From NCBI RefSeq assembly GCF_005780185.1, contig NZ_VBUI01000016.1, positions 41,833 through 105,832 on the forward strand: a stretch of DNA of 64,000 nucleotides, in the 5' to 3' direction. The position numbers were made by a program, and so were the translations under genes. The notes below the pieces were generated by a model that was not told the origin of the DNA, did no database searches, and saw only the letters and a list, made by a program, of their open reading frames with translations. This document shows, piece by piece, positions 35,801 through 45,739 of this stretch. The stretch comes from Halomonas urmiana (GTDB lineage: Bacteria; Pseudomonadota; Gammaproteobacteria; Pseudomonadales; Halomonadaceae). Position 1 is the stretch's first letter. Every line of letters begins with the position of its first letter.

Positions 35801-36841
35801 ATGCGAGTGATTCGAGGTCTGCACAACCTGCGCGACGAAGATCGCGGCTGCGTGGCCACCATCGGCAACTTCGATGGCGTCCACCGCGGGCACCGGGCGA
35901 TCCTCGAGCAGTGCCGCGAGCAGGCCGCCCGGCTCGGCCTGCCGGTGACCGTGGTGGTCTTCGAGCCCCAGCCGCGAGAGTTCTTCGCCGGCGCCCAGGC
36001 GCCGCCCCGGCTGACCCGGCTGCGCGACAAGGTGGCGCTGCTCGGCGAGTGCGGCGTCGACCGCATCCTCTGCCTGCCCTTCAACGACGCCCTGCGCAGC
36101 CTGACCGCCGGCGAGTTCATCGACCGGGTGCTGATCGACGGGCTCGGCGTGCGCCACCTGGTGGTGGGCGACGACTTTCGCTTCGGCTGCGATCGGCGCG
36201 GCGACTTCCACCTGCTGACCGAGGTGGGGCTGACGCGGGGCTTCGGCGTCGAACACACCCGCACCTTCACCATCGCCGACGAGCGCGTCTCCAGCACCCG
36301 GGTGCGCACCCTGCTGGCCAGCGGCAACTTCGCCGCCGCCTCGCGAATGCTGGGCCGTCCCTACCGGCTGGGTGGCCGGGTGGTGCCGGACCGTCAGCTC
36401 GGCCGCACCATCGGCGTGCCCACCGCCAACCTGCCCCAGCCGACCCACGCGCTGGCCCTGCAGGGCGTCTATGCGGTGGTCACCGAACTGCCCGATGGCC
36501 GCCGGCTGAATGGCGTGGCCAACATCGGCTGGCGTCCCACGGTGGGCAGCGAGCGGCCGGTGCTCGAGGTGCACCTGTTCGACTTCGAGGGCGACCTCTA
36601 CGGCCAGCGCCTGACGGTGCTGCCCTGCGCCAAGCTGCGCGGCGAGGTGAAGTTCGCGAACTTCGAGGCCCTGAAGGCGCAGATTCGCGCCGACCTCGCG
36701 CGGGCCCGTGACTATTTTGCGGTCGCCTCGGTGGGCGACACGCACGACGATTCTCTTCCTCTGGCATCGGCGCCGCTGGCGCGCGAGGCCGTGACTTCCG
36801 ATTCCTCGGCGGGTGAGCCCGCCGACCACGACGACGGCTGA
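35801..36841 (+). CDS. ribF: Bifunctional riboflavin kinase / FAD synthetase
   Basis: 346 aa from MRVIRGL, which aligns with the E. coli start MKLIRG; the GTG and ATG a few codons upstream are less likely. The N-terminal adenylyltransferase domain has [11 protein letters not shown] and STRVRTLL. The C-terminal flavokinase domain has IGVPTANLP. It converts riboflavin to FMN and FAD. The ~30-residue acidic tail is extra compared with E. coli. ileS starts 10 bases after its stop. Confidence 0.96.
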   Translation: MRVIRGLHNLRDEDRGCVATIGNFDGVHRGHRAILEQCREQAARLGLPVTVVVFEPQPREFFAGAQAPPRLTRLRDKVALLGECGVDRILCLPFNDALRSLTAGEFIDRVLIDGLGVRHLVVGDDFRFGCDRRGDFHLLTEVGLTRGFGVEHTRTFTIADERVSSTRVRTLLASGNFAAASRMLGRPYRLGGRVVPDRQLGRTIGVPTANLPQPTHALALQGVYAVVTELPDGRRLNGVANIGWRPTVGSERPVLEVHLFDFEGDLYGQRLTVLPCAKLRGEVKFANFEALKAQIRADLARARDYFAVASVGDTHDDSLPLASAPLAREAVTSDSSAGEPADHDDG

Positions 36842-36851
36842 CCCCCAGGAT

Positions 36852-39695
36852 ATGAGCGACTACAAGCACACTCTGAACCTGCCAGAAACCGACTTCCCCA
36901 TGCGCGGCATGCTGCCCAAGCGCGAGCCCGCCCGGGTGGAACAGTGGAAGGAGATGGATCTCTACCATCGCCTGCGCGAGGAGCGCCAGGGCAGGGAACT
37001 CTTCGTGCTCCACGACGGCCCTCCCTACGCCAACGGCAGCATTCACCTGGGGCATGCGCTCAACAAGATCCTCAAGGACATCATCGTCAAGTCGAAGAAC
37101 CTGGCCGGCTTCGATGCCCCCTACGTGCCCGGCTGGGACTGTCACGGCCTGCCCATCGAGCACAAGGTCGAGACCACCCACGGCAAGCACCTCGAGCCCG
37201 AGCAGGCCCGCGCGCTGTGCCGCGAGTACGCCGCCGAGCAGATCGAGGACCAGCGCCAGGGCTTCATCCGCCTGGGCGTGATCGGCGACTGGGACAACCC
37301 CTACCGCTCCATGGACTTCGTCAACGAGGCGGGCGAGATCCGCGCGCTGGCCGACATGGTCGAGGCCGGCTACGTCTTCAAGGGCCTCAAGCCCGTCAAC
37401 TGGTGCTTCGACTGCGGCTCGGCCCTGGCCGAGGCCGAGGTGGAGTATCAGGACAAGAAGTCCGACGCCATCGACGTGGCCTTCCCGGTCGAGGACGCCG
37501 ACCGCTTGGCCGCCGCCTTCGGCCTCGAGGCGCTGCCCAAGGCCGCGGCCATCGTGATCTGGACTACCACGCCCTGGACCATCCCCGCCAACCAGGCGCT
37601 GAACGTCCATCCCGAGTTTACCTACGCCCTGGTGGATGCCGGCGAGCGGTTGCTGGTGCTGGCCGAGGAACTGGTCGAGTCGTGCCTGGATCGCTTCGGG
37701 CTCGAGGGCGATATCATCGCCACCGCCACCGGCGAGCGACTGGACGGCGTCGACTTTCGCCACCCCTTCTACGATCGCCTGTCGCCGGTGTACCTGGCCG
37801 ACTACGTGGAGTCCGAGGTGGGCAGCACCGGTATCGTCCACTCGGCCCCGGCCTATGGCGTCGACGACTTCGTCACCTGTCGCGCCCATGGCATGGAATT
37901 CGACGAGATCGAGAGCCCGGTGCAGGGTAACGGCGTCTATGTCGATGACCTGCCGTTCTTCGGCGGCCAGATGATCTGGAAGGCCAACCTGCAGATCGTC
38001 GCCAAGCTCGACGAAGTCGGCGCGCTGATGGCCCACCAGACCATCACCCACAGCTACATGCACTGCTGGCGCCACAAGACGCCGGTGATCTACCGCGCCA
38101 CCGCCCAGTGGTTCGTGGGCATGGACGTCCAAGGCAAGGATGGCCGCACCCTGCGCGAGCGGGCGCTGGACGGCATCGAGTCCACCGCCTTCACGCCCGC
38201 CTGGGGCAAGGCGCGCCTGCACAGCATGATCGCCAACCGCCCGGACTGGTGCATCTCGCGCCAGCGCAACTGGGGCGTGCCGATCCCGTTCTTCCTGCAC
38301 AAGGCCACCGGCGAGCTGCATCCGCGCACCGTCGAGCTGATGGAGGAGGCCGCCAAGCGCGTCGAGGCCGAGGGCATCGACGCCTGGTTCCGCCTCGACC
38401 CCGCCGAGCTGCTGGGCGAGGAAGCCGCCGACTACGACAAGGTCACCGACACCCTGGACGTCTGGTTCGATTCCGGCACCACTCATCGCCACGTGCTGCG
38501 CGGCTCGCACCCGCATGGCCACGCCGAGGGGCCGATCGCCGATCTCTACCTGGAGGGCTCCGACCAGCACCGCGGCTGGTTCCACTCCTCGCTGCTCACC
38601 GGCGCCGCTATCGACGGTCACGCGCCCTATCGGCAGCTGCTGACCCACGGCTTCACCGTGGACGAGAAGGGCCGCAAGCAGTCCAAGTCGCTGGGCAACG
38701 TGGTGGCACCCCAGGCGGTGATGGACAAGCTCGGCGCCGACATCCTGCGCCTGTGGGTCGCCTCCACCGACTACTCCGGCGAGATGGCGGTCTCCGACGA
38801 GATCCTCAAGCGCACCGCCGACGTCTACCGGCGCATCCGCAACACCTCGCGCTTCCTGCTGGCCAACCTCAACGGTTTCGAGCCCGAGCGCGACGTGCTG
38901 CCCTTCGACGAGATGCTGGCCCTGGACCAGTGGGTGGTGGATCGCGCCGCCCAGCTGCAGGCGCGCATCGAGGTCGCCTACCAGGAGTATCGCTTCCTCG
39001 ACGTCTACCAGCAGGTGCACGGCTTCTGCGCCCGGGAGCTCGGCGGCTTCTACCTGGACGTGATCAAGGATCGCCAGTACACCACCCAGGCCGACTCCGT
39101 GGCGCGTCGCAGCGCCCAGACCGCGCTCTACCACGTGGTCGAGGCGCTGGTGCGCTGGGTCGCGCCGATCCTCTCCTTCACCGCCGAGGAGATCTTCGAG
39201 AACATCCCCGGCCAGCGCGGCGACAGCGTGCTGCTCGAGGAGTACTACACCGGGCTCGACACCCTGGCGGATGATGCCGCCATGGGCCGCGACTTCTGGG
39301 AGCGGGTGCTCGAGGTCAAGCAGGCGGTCAACAAGTGCCTGGAGGATGCCCGCAATGCCAAGGCGATCAAGGGTAGCCTGGCCGCCGAGGTCACCCTCTA
39401 CGTCGACGATGAGCTGCGCCAGATCCTGGCCCGGCTGGGCGACGAGCTGCGCTTCGTGATGCTGACCAGCGAGGTGCGCCTGGCGCTCTTGTCCGATAGT
39501 GAACAGCGCGAGGCGGCCGTGGCCACCGAGCTCGAAGGGCTGAAGGTGGCCGTGGCCGAGAGCGCCAACGCCAAGTGCGAGCGCTGCTGGCACCATCGCG
39601 AGGACGTGGGCGCTCACCCCGAGCACCCCGACCTGTGCGGGCGCTGCATCGGCAACCTGCCGGACGGTCCCGGCGAGACGCGCCACTTTGCCTAA
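36852..39695 (+). CDS. ileS: Isoleucyl-tRNA synthetase
   Basis: 947 aa class Ia synthetase. HIGH motif as GSIHLGHA near residue 65, KMSKS equivalent KQSKS in [10 protein letters not shown], editing CP1 domain between, and a C-terminal zinc module with CERCWHH and CGRC. The start is MSDYKHTL at 36852 with AGGA upstream; a longer reading begins inside ribF. Length and motifs are those of the E. coli type. Confidence 0.97.
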   Translation: MSDYKHTLNLPETDFPMRGMLPKREPARVEQWKEMDLYHRLREERQGRELFVLHDGPPYANGSIHLGHALNKILKDIIVKSKNLAGFDAPYVPGWDCHGLPIEHKVETTHGKHLEPEQARALCREYAAEQIEDQRQGFIRLGVIGDWDNPYRSMDFVNEAGEIRALADMVEAGYVFKGLKPVNWCFDCGSALAEAEVEYQDKKSDAIDVAFPVEDADRLAAAFGLEALPKAAAIVIWTTTPWTIPANQALNVHPEFTYALVDAGERLLVLAEELVESCLDRFGLEGDIIATATGERLDGVDFRHPFYDRLSPVYLADYVESEVGSTGIVHSAPAYGVDDFVTCRAHGMEFDEIESPVQGNGVYVDDLPFFGGQMIWKANLQIVAKLDEVGALMAHQTITHSYMHCWRHKTPVIYRATAQWFVGMDVQGKDGRTLRERALDGIESTAFTPAWGKARLHSMIANRPDWCISRQRNWGVPIPFFLHKATGELHPRTVELMEEAAKRVEAEGIDAWFRLDPAELLGEEAADYDKVTDTLDVWFDSGTTHRHVLRGSHPHGHAEGPIADLYLEGSDQHRGWFHSSLLTGAAIDGHAPYRQLLTHGFTVDEKGRKQSKSLGNVVAPQAVMDKLGADILRLWVASTDYSGEMAVSDEILKRTADVYRRIRNTSRFLLANLNGFEPERDVLPFDEMLALDQWVVDRAAQLQARIEVAYQEYRFLDVYQQVHGFCARELGGFYLDVIKDRQYTTQADSVARRSAQTALYHVVEALVRWVAPILSFTAEEIFENIPGQRGDSVLLEEYYTGLDTLADDAAMGRDFWERVLEVKQAVNKCLEDARNAKAIKGSLAAEVTLYVDDELRQILARLGDELRFVMLTSEVRLALLSDSEQREAAVATELEGLKVAVAESANAKCERCWHHREDVGAHPEHPDLCGRCIGNLPDGPGETRHFA

Positions 39696-39716
39696 GGCTC
39701 ACGCAGGAGAAGTTCG

Positions 39717-40268
39717 ATGTCCCAGCAAGGCGAGGCGCCCATGAGCGACCGTCAGTCAGGTCAGGATCACATCGCCCCCATGCACCGGCCGCTGCGCTGG
39801 CTATGGCTGGCCGTGGCGGTGATCGTGCTGGATCTTGGCACCAAGACCCTGGCCAGCGGGCTGCTCGACTATGCCCGACCGGTGGAGGTGCTACCGTTCT
39901 TCAACCTGACGCTGCTGCACAATACCGGCGCGGCCTTCAGCTTCCTCGCCGGCCATCCCGGCTGGCAGCGCTGGCTGTTCGCCGCCATCGCCGTGGGGGC
40001 GAGCATCGGCCTGACGGTGTGGATGCGTCGCCTGAAGGCCGACGAGACGCTGCTCGGCGTCTCGCTCGGGCTGATCATCGGCGGGGCGCTGGGCAACCTC
40101 TACGACCGGCTGGTGCACGGCTATGTGGTGGACTTCCTCTCCTTCCACGTGGCCGGCTGGTACTACCCGGCCTTCAACGTGGCGGACATCGGCATCACCC
40201 TCGGCGCCATCGGGCTGATCTGGGAGTCGCTCTTCGCCGAGCGCCGCCGGGCCCGGCGGCGCGGTTGA
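39717..40268 (+). CDS. lspA: Lipoprotein signal peptidase (signal peptidase II)
   Basis: 183 aa with four membrane segments. Conserved NTGAAFSFLA, catalytic aspartates in GNLYDR and NVADIGI. It cleaves the signal peptide of diacylglyceryl-prolipoproteins. It follows ileS by 21 bases. The ~20-residue hydrophilic N-terminal extension is slightly longer than in E. coli; the Met at 39741 is an alternative start. Confidence 0.96.
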   Translation: MSQQGEAPMSDRQSGQDHIAPMHRPLRWLWLAVAVIVLDLGTKTLASGLLDYARPVEVLPFFNLTLLHNTGAAFSFLAGHPGWQRWLFAAIAVGASIGLTVWMRRLKADETLLGVSLGLIIGGALGNLYDRLVHGYVVDFLSFHVAGWYYPAFNVADIGITLGAIGLIWESLFAERRRARRRG

Positions 40269-40362
40269 GAAGCCGGCCCCGCGCCCCGATATCCTGGTCA
40301 TCGACATTTAGACGATCGCGACCTTCACGCACCCATCGCACGCACCGATTGAGAGACCCGCC

Positions 40363-40824
40363 ATGAGCCATCAGGAACCCCCGGAACTCCGCATCGACGA
40401 GGGCATGGAAGTGACCCTTCACTTCACCCTCAGCCTGGAAGACGGCACCGTGGTGGATTCCACCCGTGACAAGGCGCCCGCGACCTTCCAGGTGGGCGAT
40501 GGCAACCTGCCGCCCGGCTTCGAGCACCCGCTCAAGGGGCTGGCGAGCGGCGATACCGGGACCTTCGAGATCACCCCGGAGCATGCCTTCGGCCAGCACA
40601 ATCCGCAGAACATCCAGCTGCTCAAGCGCGAGGACTTCGAGAGCGACGTGCCGGAAGTGGGCATGGTGATGTCCTTCGCCGATGCCGCCGGTGGCGAGCT
40701 GCCCGGCGTGATCAAGGGCATCGAGGGCGAGCAGGTGGAGGTGGACTTCAATCACCCGCTGGCGGGGCGTACCCTGACCTTCGAGGTGGAAGTGCTGGAC
40801 GTGAAGCCCGCCACCACCCACTAG
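40363..40824 (+). CDS. fkpB: FKBP-type peptidyl-prolyl isomerase FkpB (SlpA)
   Basis: 153 aa SlyD/SlpA-like FKBP with the IF-domain insertion (GDTGTFEITPEHAFGQ) and the RTLTFEVEVLDV end strand. Lacks the His-rich tail of SlyD. Catalyses proline isomerisation in folding. Conserved position lspA-fkpB-ispH. Confidence 0.95.
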   Translation: MSHQEPPELRIDEGMEVTLHFTLSLEDGTVVDSTRDKAPATFQVGDGNLPPGFEHPLKGLASGDTGTFEITPEHAFGQHNPQNIQLLKREDFESDVPEVGMVMSFADAAGGELPGVIKGIEGEQVEVDFNHPLAGRTLTFEVEVLDVKPATTH

Positions 40825-40899
40825 GAAAACACTGACTTCCTGCTGCGCTCGATATCCTGGCCGCCGGCGGTGCCGAAGCGTCGGACCGTCGTCATCCTC

Positions 40900-40915
40900 A
40901 TGTAGCAGGCTACAT
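40900..40915. repeat. Short perfect inverted repeat upstream of ispH
   Basis: ATGTAGC / GCTACAT arms around AG, in the 200-base gap between fkpB and ispH. Could be an operator or part of an interspersed repeat; nothing else is recognised in the gap. Confidence 0.4.
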
Positions 40916-41024
40916 TCCGGTGACTGTGCTCCGGCGGCAACCAGCCTCTCTTCGCTCGCGACGGAACTCCGCGCTTTCCTTCTTATCCCAGGCAGATGCC
41001 CCTGACGCATCAAGGCAGATACCC

Positions 41025-41978
41025 ATGCAGATCAAACTGGCCAACCCCCGCGGCTTCTGTGCCGGCGTCGACCGCGCCATCGAGATCGTCAACGGTGCGC
41101 TGGACGTCTTCGGTCCGCCGATCTACGTGCGCCACGAGGTGGTGCACAACCGCTTCGTGGTGGACAGCCTGCGCGAGCGGGGCGCGGTGTTCGTCGAGGA
41201 GCTTCACGAGGTACCCGACGACGTCATCGTGATCTTCTCCGCCCACGGGGTCTCCCGTGCCGTGCAGCTGGAGGCCGAGCAGCGCGGCCTCAAGGTGTTC
41301 GATGCCACCTGCCCGCTGGTCACCAAGGTACACATGGAGGTGCTGCGCTACGCCCGTCGCGGCCAGGAGTGCATCCTGATCGGCCACGAGGGGCATCCCG
41401 AGGTGGAAGGCACCATGGGGCGCTATGACACTTCCTATGGCGGGCAGATCTACCTGGTCGAGGACGAGGCGGACGTCGCCAAGCTCGAGGTCAAGGACCC
41501 GAGCCGGATCGCCTTCGTCACCCAGACCACGCTCTCCATGGACGACACCGCCCGGGTCATCGACGCCCTGCGCGCCAAGTTCCCCGAGATCGAGGGGCCG
41601 CGCAAGGACGACATCTGCTACGCCACCCAGAACCGCCAGGACGCGGTGCGCGAACTGGCCGCCGACGCCGACCTGGTGCTGGTGGTGGGCAGCCCCAACA
41701 GCTCCAACTCCAATCGCCTGCGCGAGCTCTCCGAGCGGGTCGGTACCCCGGCCTACCTGATCGACAGCGCCGATCAGGTCGACCCGGCCTGGCTCGAGGG
41801 CGTGGGCGCCATCGGCGTGACCGCCGGCGCCAGCGCCCCCGAGGTGCTGGTCGAGGGCGTGATCGAGCGCCTCAAGGCCCTGGGCGCCACCGCCCCCGAG
41901 GAGCTCGCCGGCCGCGAGGAGACCATCACCTTCTCCATGCCGCGGGAGCTACGCGAGCGGGTCATCGCCAGCGAGTAG
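41025..41978 (+). CDS. ispH: 4-hydroxy-3-methylbut-2-enyl diphosphate reductase
   Basis: 317 aa. The three [4Fe-4S] cysteines are in [16 protein letters not shown] and [10 protein letters not shown]. It makes isopentenyl and dimethylallyl diphosphate, the last MEP-pathway step. The start [10 protein letters not shown] at 41025 fits the family; a longer reading to 40920 is not conserved in character. End of the murJ-ispH block. Confidence 0.97.
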   Translation: MQIKLANPRGFCAGVDRAIEIVNGALDVFGPPIYVRHEVVHNRFVVDSLRERGAVFVEELHEVPDDVIVIFSAHGVSRAVQLEAEQRGLKVFDATCPLVTKVHMEVLRYARRGQECILIGHEGHPEVEGTMGRYDTSYGGQIYLVEDEADVAKLEVKDPSRIAFVTQTTLSMDDTARVIDALRAKFPEIEGPRKDDICYATQNRQDAVRELAADADLVLVVGSPNSSNSNRLRELSERVGTPAYLIDSADQVDPAWLEGVGAIGVTAGASAPEVLVEGVIERLKALGATAPEELAGREETITFSMPRELRERVIASE

Positions 41979-42007
41979 CGAACCCTTCCCCGCGCCGAGA
42001 CAGAAAC

Positions 42008-42042
42008 GCCGCCGTCAGAGACCTGGCGGCGGCATTATTTCT
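42008..42042 (+). terminator. Terminator after ispH
   Basis: Stem GCCGCCGTCAG / CTGGCGGCGGC (one wobble pair) followed by ATTATTT. Confidence 0.75.
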
Positions 42043-42302
42043 GTAGCAGCATCATTGGCTGGATTGACCTTGTGGGAGCGCTCGGTCCGGCGTTCCGGCT
42101 TGCAGCGCGATCCATCGCGCAGCGATGGCATGGCGTTCCTTGCCCTTGGCGTGGTCGCGCCTCTCCTATCTGCTCTGGCCGTGCTAACTAAACTGTAAGC
42201 CATTGCTCATGTGTGTCAGGTTTTCGACCTAGGTCTCTATCGCAACGCCACATCTTGATACATACTGAAACAAATGCCTTGACTCCTAGGGAGACGCACG
42301 GC
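42043..42302. other. Non-coding gap with REP-like segment before pilin operon
   Basis: No convincing gene. Around 42070-42140 the sequence TTGTGGGAGCGCTCGG and a hairpin-forming GCGATCCATCGC / GCGATGGC resembles REP-type elements scattered in Pseudomonas and Halomonas genomes. From about 42180 base composition turns AT-rich and continues so through the pilin genes. No clear sigma-54 or sigma-70 promoter for the pilin operon was found. Confidence 0.4.
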
Positions 42303-42725
42303 GTGACCTTCACAGATCCCCGATCCAGGCCCCAGAGCCCCTCAGGCAGCACCCGGCGCAGCGCCGGCTTTACGCTGATCGAGCTGATGATTGCCGTGGC
42401 TATCATCGGGATTCTGGCGTCGATTGCGATTCCCAGTTATCAGAACTATGTAAGGGATGCACGGCGAGCAGATGCTCAAGCGACTTTAATGGAAGCAGCT
42501 AGCATTCTCGAGCGATGTTACACAGCCAATAATAACTATGGTAAATGTTCGGGAGTTGGTGACGTCCTCGCGAACACTGATTTTTATAAATTTTCAGGCG
42601 TACCTGTGGAAGGCGCTACTACATATGACCTGTTGGCCGAGCCTCAAGGCGGGCAGAAAGAAGATAGCTGCGGAGATATTAGTTTAGATAATGCAGGAAA
42701 AAGAGAGCCGGAGACTTGTTGGTGA
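42303..42725 (+). CDS. Type IV pilin / minor pilin, PilE-like
   Basis: 140 aa from a GTG at 42303 preceded by TAGGGAGAC. A ~22-residue leader ends in Gly before [18 protein letters not shown], the prepilin peptidase site and hydrophobic helix with Glu at +5. C-terminal disulfide pair (DSCGD and ETCW) as in PilE pilins. First gene of the five-gene operon; its TGA overlaps the next gene's GTG. It is GC-poor compared with the surroundings. Confidence 0.88.
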   Translation: MTFTDPRSRPQSPSGSTRRSAGFTLIELMIAVAIIGILASIAIPSYQNYVRDARRADAQATLMEAASILERCYTANNNYGKCSGVGDVLANTDFYKFSGVPVEGATTYDLLAEPQGGQKEDSCGDISLDNAGKREPETCW

Positions 42726-43177
42726 AAAATTTCAGTGGTTTTACACTGATTGAGTTGCTAGTAACGCTGGCAGTTCTGGTTATATTGGCAACCGTAGCGA
42801 TTCCAGGTTTTCAGCAGCTGATGGCTACGAATCGTATGGCGGTAGACTACAATAAAATACTTTCCGGATTTAATTATGCGAGAAGTGAGGCGATCAAGCG
42901 GCGGGCTGATATTGCTTTTGAGATAACGAATGATCAGCCCTGGAGGTATTCAATTTACATCTCTAGCCCTGATGATTCTCTTAGGGTGGGACGAGCACGA
43001 GATGGTAAGACAACTTTGGAAAAAAGCAAGGTAGTCTTCAATGCTTTGGGCAGAGCCCCTGGCTGCTCACCTTGTGTCATCAAGCTCAAAGATGATGCCG
43101 ATAGGGTCAACGCTAGGAAGTTTAGCATCAATTCGTTAGGCAGGGTAAGCGGGAGCGTAGTTGATGACAAAAAGTGA
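42722..43177 (+). CDS. FimT/GspH-like minor pseudopilin
   Basis: 151 aa starting with GTG at 42722 (GTGA overlap with the upstream stop). Short leader ending in G6, then [35 protein letters not shown] is the typical FimT/GspH region. It probably primes pilus assembly. One cysteine pair (GCSPC). An in-frame TTG six bases upstream is a less likely start. Confidence 0.87.
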   Translation: MKNFSGFTLIELLVTLAVLVILATVAIPGFQQLMATNRMAVDYNKILSGFNYARSEAIKRRADIAFEITNDQPWRYSIYISSPDDSLRVGRARDGKTTLEKSKVVFNALGRAPGCSPCVIKLKDDADRVNARKFSINSLGRVSGSVVDDKK

Positions 43178-43607
43178 GTGGAGTTCACAGGGCTTCACCT
43201 TGATAGAGGCTCTTGTCGCCCTGCTGGTGCTTTCCATTGGCATGCTGGGTGTAGCCGCTATGCAGCTTAAGTCCTTGCAGGGAGCACATGCTGCCTATCA
43301 GCGCTCCATTGGGTCACTGGCGGCACAGGATGCGCAGGAGAGGCTTTGGGCTCAGTTGGCAGATGGTGGCTCTTGTCCACAATGGAGTGAGGCGAAAAAG
43401 AAAGATGGCAATGTTCCCTCTTGGGATGATGCGTGGGGGGGGTACCTTCTCAGTTTTTCAGCTTCTAGCAGCGTGAGTCCGCCGGATAGCCAAGCAAATC
43501 CTGATTGCGAATTTAGCATTACTGTGGATTGGGATGATGGAAGGTTTGACGGAGAAGATTTTTCAGGTTTTTCTTATTCCGTTAGGTTGCCAAGGAGTGC
43601 CCCATGA
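43164..43607 (+). CDS. pilV: Type IV pilus minor pilin PilV-like
   Basis: 147 aa. Leader [10 protein letters not shown] then FTLIEALVALLVLSIGMLGV and AAMQLKSLQG, the PilV signature. The ATG at 43164 overlaps the previous gene by 14 bases and has GGGAG upstream. Third gene of the operon. Confidence 0.9.
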   Translation: MTKSEWSSQGFTLIEALVALLVLSIGMLGVAAMQLKSLQGAHAAYQRSIGSLAAQDAQERLWAQLADGGSCPQWSEAKKKDGNVPSWDDAWGGYLLSFSASSSVSPPDSQANPDCEFSITVDWDDGRFDGEDFSGFSYSVRLPRSAP

Positions 43608-44128
43608 AACGAAGCTATGGCTTTTCCCTTGTCGAACTGATGGTCGCCATGGTGATTGGCCTGATTATCATCTTGGGCGCCGGGCAGCTTTTTCTCACGG
43701 TTTTTCAGACCAACCGTCAGGTCGAGACGCTGAGTGAAAAACAGGCAGCTGTAAATTTTGCTGTTGAAACATTGATTCGAGACGTGCGCAGAGCTGATTG
43801 GACGGTGCCAGCGGGGGGGGCTGATTTGGCAGTGAAAGTGCCTAATCGCAGTGATTGCCCAGGCGCGGCTGGAACTTTGGTGACCAAGACATACAGCTTG
43901 GCTAGCAGTGGAAATAACCACTTGCTACAAGTTGATTGCGATGGCGGCGGTTCACAAGAAATTGTCGGTGGCTTTGCTGAGAGTGGTTTTAGTGTGTCGC
44001 CTGTGGGTAACTATGGCGTCCTGATTACGTTCACGCTTTTGCCAACAGATGAGGGTGCTGGTAGTCCTGAGTCCTTGTCGTTCCTTGCGGTTAATCGTAC
44101 TGCTGCGGTTGGCGGTAACGGTGGTTAA
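43604..44128 (+). CDS. pilW: Type IV pilus assembly protein PilW-like (short)
   Basis: 174 aa. Leader MKRSYG, then FSLVELMVAMVIGLIIILGA, GQLFLTVFQTNRQVETLSE, typical PilW. It overlaps pilV by 4 bases (ATGA). Many PilW proteins are longer and end in extra strands; this one stops in GGNGG, and another reading frame stays open for about 150 bases after the stop, so the C-terminus may have been lost to a frameshift. Still plausibly functional as an initiation-complex pilin. Confidence 0.85.
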   Translation: MKRSYGFSLVELMVAMVIGLIIILGAGQLFLTVFQTNRQVETLSEKQAAVNFAVETLIRDVRRADWTVPAGGADLAVKVPNRSDCPGAAGTLVTKTYSLASSGNNHLLQVDCDGGGSQEIVGGFAESGFSVSPVGNYGVLITFTLLPTDEGAGSPESLSFLAVNRTAAVGGNGG

Positions 44129-44278
44129 TGGTGGCGACGACGGCGGTGGCAATCCAGCAACAACGCCAGACGCGGAAAACCCAAGATTTCATCAAGATGG
44201 TAGCCGTATGTATGACGATTCCTGTTATAACGGTGCAGATAAGTATAAGCCAAGGAGATGTAATAGGTGGAGACTGTT

Positions 44279-45496
44279 ATGAGAAATCAAAAAGGCGCAG
44301 CGCTGATAGTCGTCCTCTCGCTTTTGACCATCTCGCTGATGGTCGGCCTGTCCAGCATGCAGTCCTCGCAGATTGATGAGCGACTTGCGGGGAATTATAA
44401 AGCACAGTCCGTAGCGCAGATGGGGGCAGAAGAAGCTGCTTCAGAAGGATTTCAGGCTGCTGTGGAGAGTGGAAAGGCTAGTTTTTCAGGAACATCGCTT
44501 GGTCTTGATGATCTTAAGAGCATAAGCTGGGAAGATTTTGAAAATGATGGTGATGATAATGGTTTTGGCGGTCAGGCTAGTGTAGCGGCTGGCTGTGAGA
44601 ATGTGAGTTGTTACTATCGTAATGTCCTGGTTGGTAGTGAGTACTATATTGTTGCAATGGGTGGTGTTGATGATGGTGCAGTTTCGGTAAGTGAGCCTGT
44701 TGTTGTTGAGGTCGAGGTTGAGGCAGGTGGTGGTATTATATCTGGTGTAGATGCTGCCCTTACTTGTATTAAGTCGCGCGATGACGGTGGATGTTCGTTT
44801 ATTCCAGGTAGTGGGAAGTCTGGTCCCTCTGTTGATGGTACTGACAGGTTTGAAAAAGGAAAAATAACTGGCTCTCATAAACCTGAACCCAATCCCGATG
44901 GGAATGATGTTGCTTCTATTCTCATGCCAGACGGGGGGAGTGTAAGCAGTCGTCCAGGAGATGATAAGAAAGATAAGAAAGATAAGAAAGATGATAAGGA
45001 CGCTATGGTCGGTGAGCAAATATACTCGCCAGAAGATTATAATGAATATGCTGGTCGTATTAGTGATACTTGGGATGAATCTAAAGAGAGAATTTCTAAA
45101 GACATTGCTAATGCTCTAGAAATCGCTAAATCGGGAAATATCCCTGATAATTTTTTTTACGCAGGGCCTGGTGACACGGTTACTCCAAATTCAAGTTCAG
45201 GTGTTGTCGTTCTTGAAGGGGGTATCTTGGATCTAGGTGGTTCTGACAAGTTTTCCGGGTTAGTTTTGATGATTACTGGCATTGATGATTATGGAGTTAA
45301 AATCGAAAGTAGTATTCAGTCTGGCGGAACTTCTACTATAGTCGGTGCGGTTGTTGGAGAGGACTTTGGTTATGGCGGAAGCGGTAATCCGAGTATTTTC
45401 TATAGTTCTGAGGCTATTAAAGATTTTGTTGGCTGGGACGGTGTTGAAGGTTCAGGCGGCACAAGTGATAAATTTAAAATTACTACTTGGAAGTAG
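44279..45496 (+). CDS. PilX-like minor pilin with long atypical C-terminal region
   Basis: 405 aa from MRNQKGAALIVVLSLLTISL; the PilX N-terminal segment lacks the +5 Glu as usual. A GTG at 44267 with AAGGAG upstream is an alternative start adding four residues. About 150 residues of typical PilX are followed by a low-complexity linker with KDKKDKKDDKD and then ~170 residues ending in a beta-rich strand pattern (GVVVLEGGILDLGG...STIVGAVVG), as in large PilX proteins. AT-rich, with codon use unlike its neighbours. No PilY1 gene follows. Confidence 0.82.
   Translation: MRNQKGAALIVVLSLLTISLMVGLSSMQSSQIDERLAGNYKAQSVAQMGAEEAASEGFQAAVESGKASFSGTSLGLDDLKSISWEDFENDGDDNGFGGQASVAAGCENVSCYYRNVLVGSEYYIVAMGGVDDGAVSVSEPVVVEVEVEAGGGIISGVDAALTCIKSRDDGGCSFIPGSGKSGPSVDGTDRFEKGKITGSHKPEPNPDGNDVASILMPDGGSVSSRPGDDKKDKKDKKDDKDAMVGEQIYSPEDYNEYAGRISDTWDESKERISKDIANALEIAKSGNIPDNFFYAGPGDTVTPNSSSGVVVLEGGILDLGGSDKFSGLVLMITGIDDYGVKIESSIQSGGTSTIVGAVVGEDFGYGGSGNPSIFYSSEAIKDFVGWDGVEGSGGTSDKFKITTWK
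44963..44989 (+). repeat. Three tandem copies of a 9-bp unit in the PilX-like gene
   Basis: GATAAGAAA three times in a row, coding (DKK)3. In-frame, so unit changes would alter linker length without a frameshift. Confidence 0.7.
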
Positions 45497-45570
45497 TGTG
45501 TGAAGGTTTAATTACAAGGAGCGATTAGGGAGGGCGGCCTCAAGTTCCAAGCGGGGCCAATGAGAATGCC

Positions 45571-45705
45571 AATGAGGGACAGACCCTGACGGATCCCCAC
45601 GAACTACGGCTATCCGTTGTATAAAGCCTGCCCCCTGACCTCCTCCTGAAGGGTAAGCGCTCCACGAACCCCATCTGTTTGGGGAATGAGGGACAGACCC
45701 TCATT
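45571..45705. repeat. REP-like palindromic repeats (two copies)
   Basis: AATGAGGGACAGACCCTGAC at 45571-45590 and a perfect palindrome with arms AATGAGGG / CCCTCATT around ACAGA at 45685-45705. A degraded third copy (TAGGGACAGGATCTCATT) starts near 46501. Similar GGGACAGACCC units are linked to REP-associated transposases in proteobacteria, but no transposase gene is near. The second copy may also terminate leftward transcription of the gene at 45740. Confidence 0.55.
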
Positions 45706-45739
45706 GCCTTTTCTTCATTCCCTTAGCGTTACCAACAGA

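Noticed and set aside
36480..39686. 1068-codon open frame antisense to ileS
   Set aside because: Shadow frame of a high-GC gene; the translation is low-complexity Gly/Ala/Val/His/Gln-rich, while the sense frame is a complete IleRS.
42213..42302. 30-codon N-terminal extension of the PilE-like pilin
   Set aside because: The GTG at 42303 has a good ribosome-binding site and already gives a long prepilin leader; the extension has neither.
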